The notes under the pieces: generated by a model
Database searches by the model: none
Told to the model about the DNA's origin: nothing
The model's input: only the letters and a program-made list of their open reading frames with translations
Program-made: the position numbers and the translations under genes
From: Clostridia bacterium
GTDB lineage: Bacteria > Bacillota > Clostridia > Oscillospirales > Acutalibacteraceae
Reading direction: 5' to 3'
DNA: 5,812 nt
Assembly (NCBI GenBank): GCA_900754145.1
Contig: CAAEBW010000227.1
Span: 1-5,812, forward strand
Shown here: in pieces, positions 5,702 through 5,812 of the stretch
How the letters are laid out: each line of letters begins with the position of its first letter
Numbering within the stretch: position 1 is the stretch's first letter

Positions 5702-5812
5702 TTTTGTCCAAGAAATTTTATCGAGAACTTGGTCATTTCCGGCTTTAATCCTTTGTAAAGGCGGTGTTTTATATATTTTAAACGGGATTTCAATTGACTG
5801 AGTCCCCTGCCA
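5702..5812. other. Unassigned sequence at the right edge
   Basis: I see no supportable gene in these 111 bases. A minus-strand frame stays open from the window end to 5557, but its 3' half is the antisense of the spoVT-like start, so I treat it as a shadow. If 5645-5661 is the end of an inserted element, this stretch would be its interior. Confidence 0.4.

Noticed and set aside
5557..5793. A 78-codon minus-strand open frame near the right edge
   Set aside because: Its 3' half is the antisense of the spoVT-like start and its ribosome binding site, it has only a TTG start, and I recognise no domain in it.

Overview
The window reads as a fragment of a Bacillota (Clostridia-type) chromosome. The evidence is AT-leaning codon use, AAGGAG-type ribosome binding sites, tightly packed same-strand genes, and the first eleven codons of a SpoVT-like sporulation regulator near the right end. 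The genus cannot be fixed from sequence alone. The short repeat unit near 4.75-4.82 kb reminded me of repeats in gut Oscillospiraceae/Ruminococcaceae genomes, but that is memory, not a search.

Region 1 (1-4427) is one plus-strand operon of five genes with almost no spacers: KDPG aldolase (14-568), KDG kinase (570-1592), a GH10-like intracellular glycoside hydrolase (1621-2988), a short-chain dehydrogenase (3001-3729) and a UlaG-like metallo-beta-lactamase-fold hydrolase (3726-4427). The first two form the last steps of uronate/hexonate catabolism: 2-keto-3-deoxygluconate is phosphorylated to KDPG, which is then split to pyruvate and glyceraldehyde 3-phosphate. A plausible reading is that the other three enzymes feed this route: the hydrolase frees a sugar or uronic acid from an imported oligosaccharide, the dehydrogenase interconverts a carbonyl and a hydroxyl, and the MBL protein opens a lactone. 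That part is inference. No transporter, regulator or uronate isomerase lies in the window, and the operon probably starts upstream of base 1.

Region 2 (4428-4850) is non-coding. It ends in a strong hairpin that looks like an intrinsic terminator (4660-4714), followed by a repeat made of two inverted 27-base arms (4748-4820).

Region 3 (4842-5812) is a graveyard of partial frames: an unrecognised plus-strand open frame (4842-5066), a minus-strand fragment of a glutaminase-family protein (5071-5358), another unrecognised plus-strand open frame (5295-5594), and a truncated spoVT-like start (5609-5701). A 32-base near-perfect palindrome (5053-5084) sits exactly where the first two converge and gives each the same C-terminal tail and stop codon. 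A second, 17-base palindrome (5645-5661) sits where the spoVT-like frame stops resembling SpoVT. Neither palindrome is explained by the gene calls, and they are the most interesting small structures here. I see no clear new defence, mobile or RNA system.
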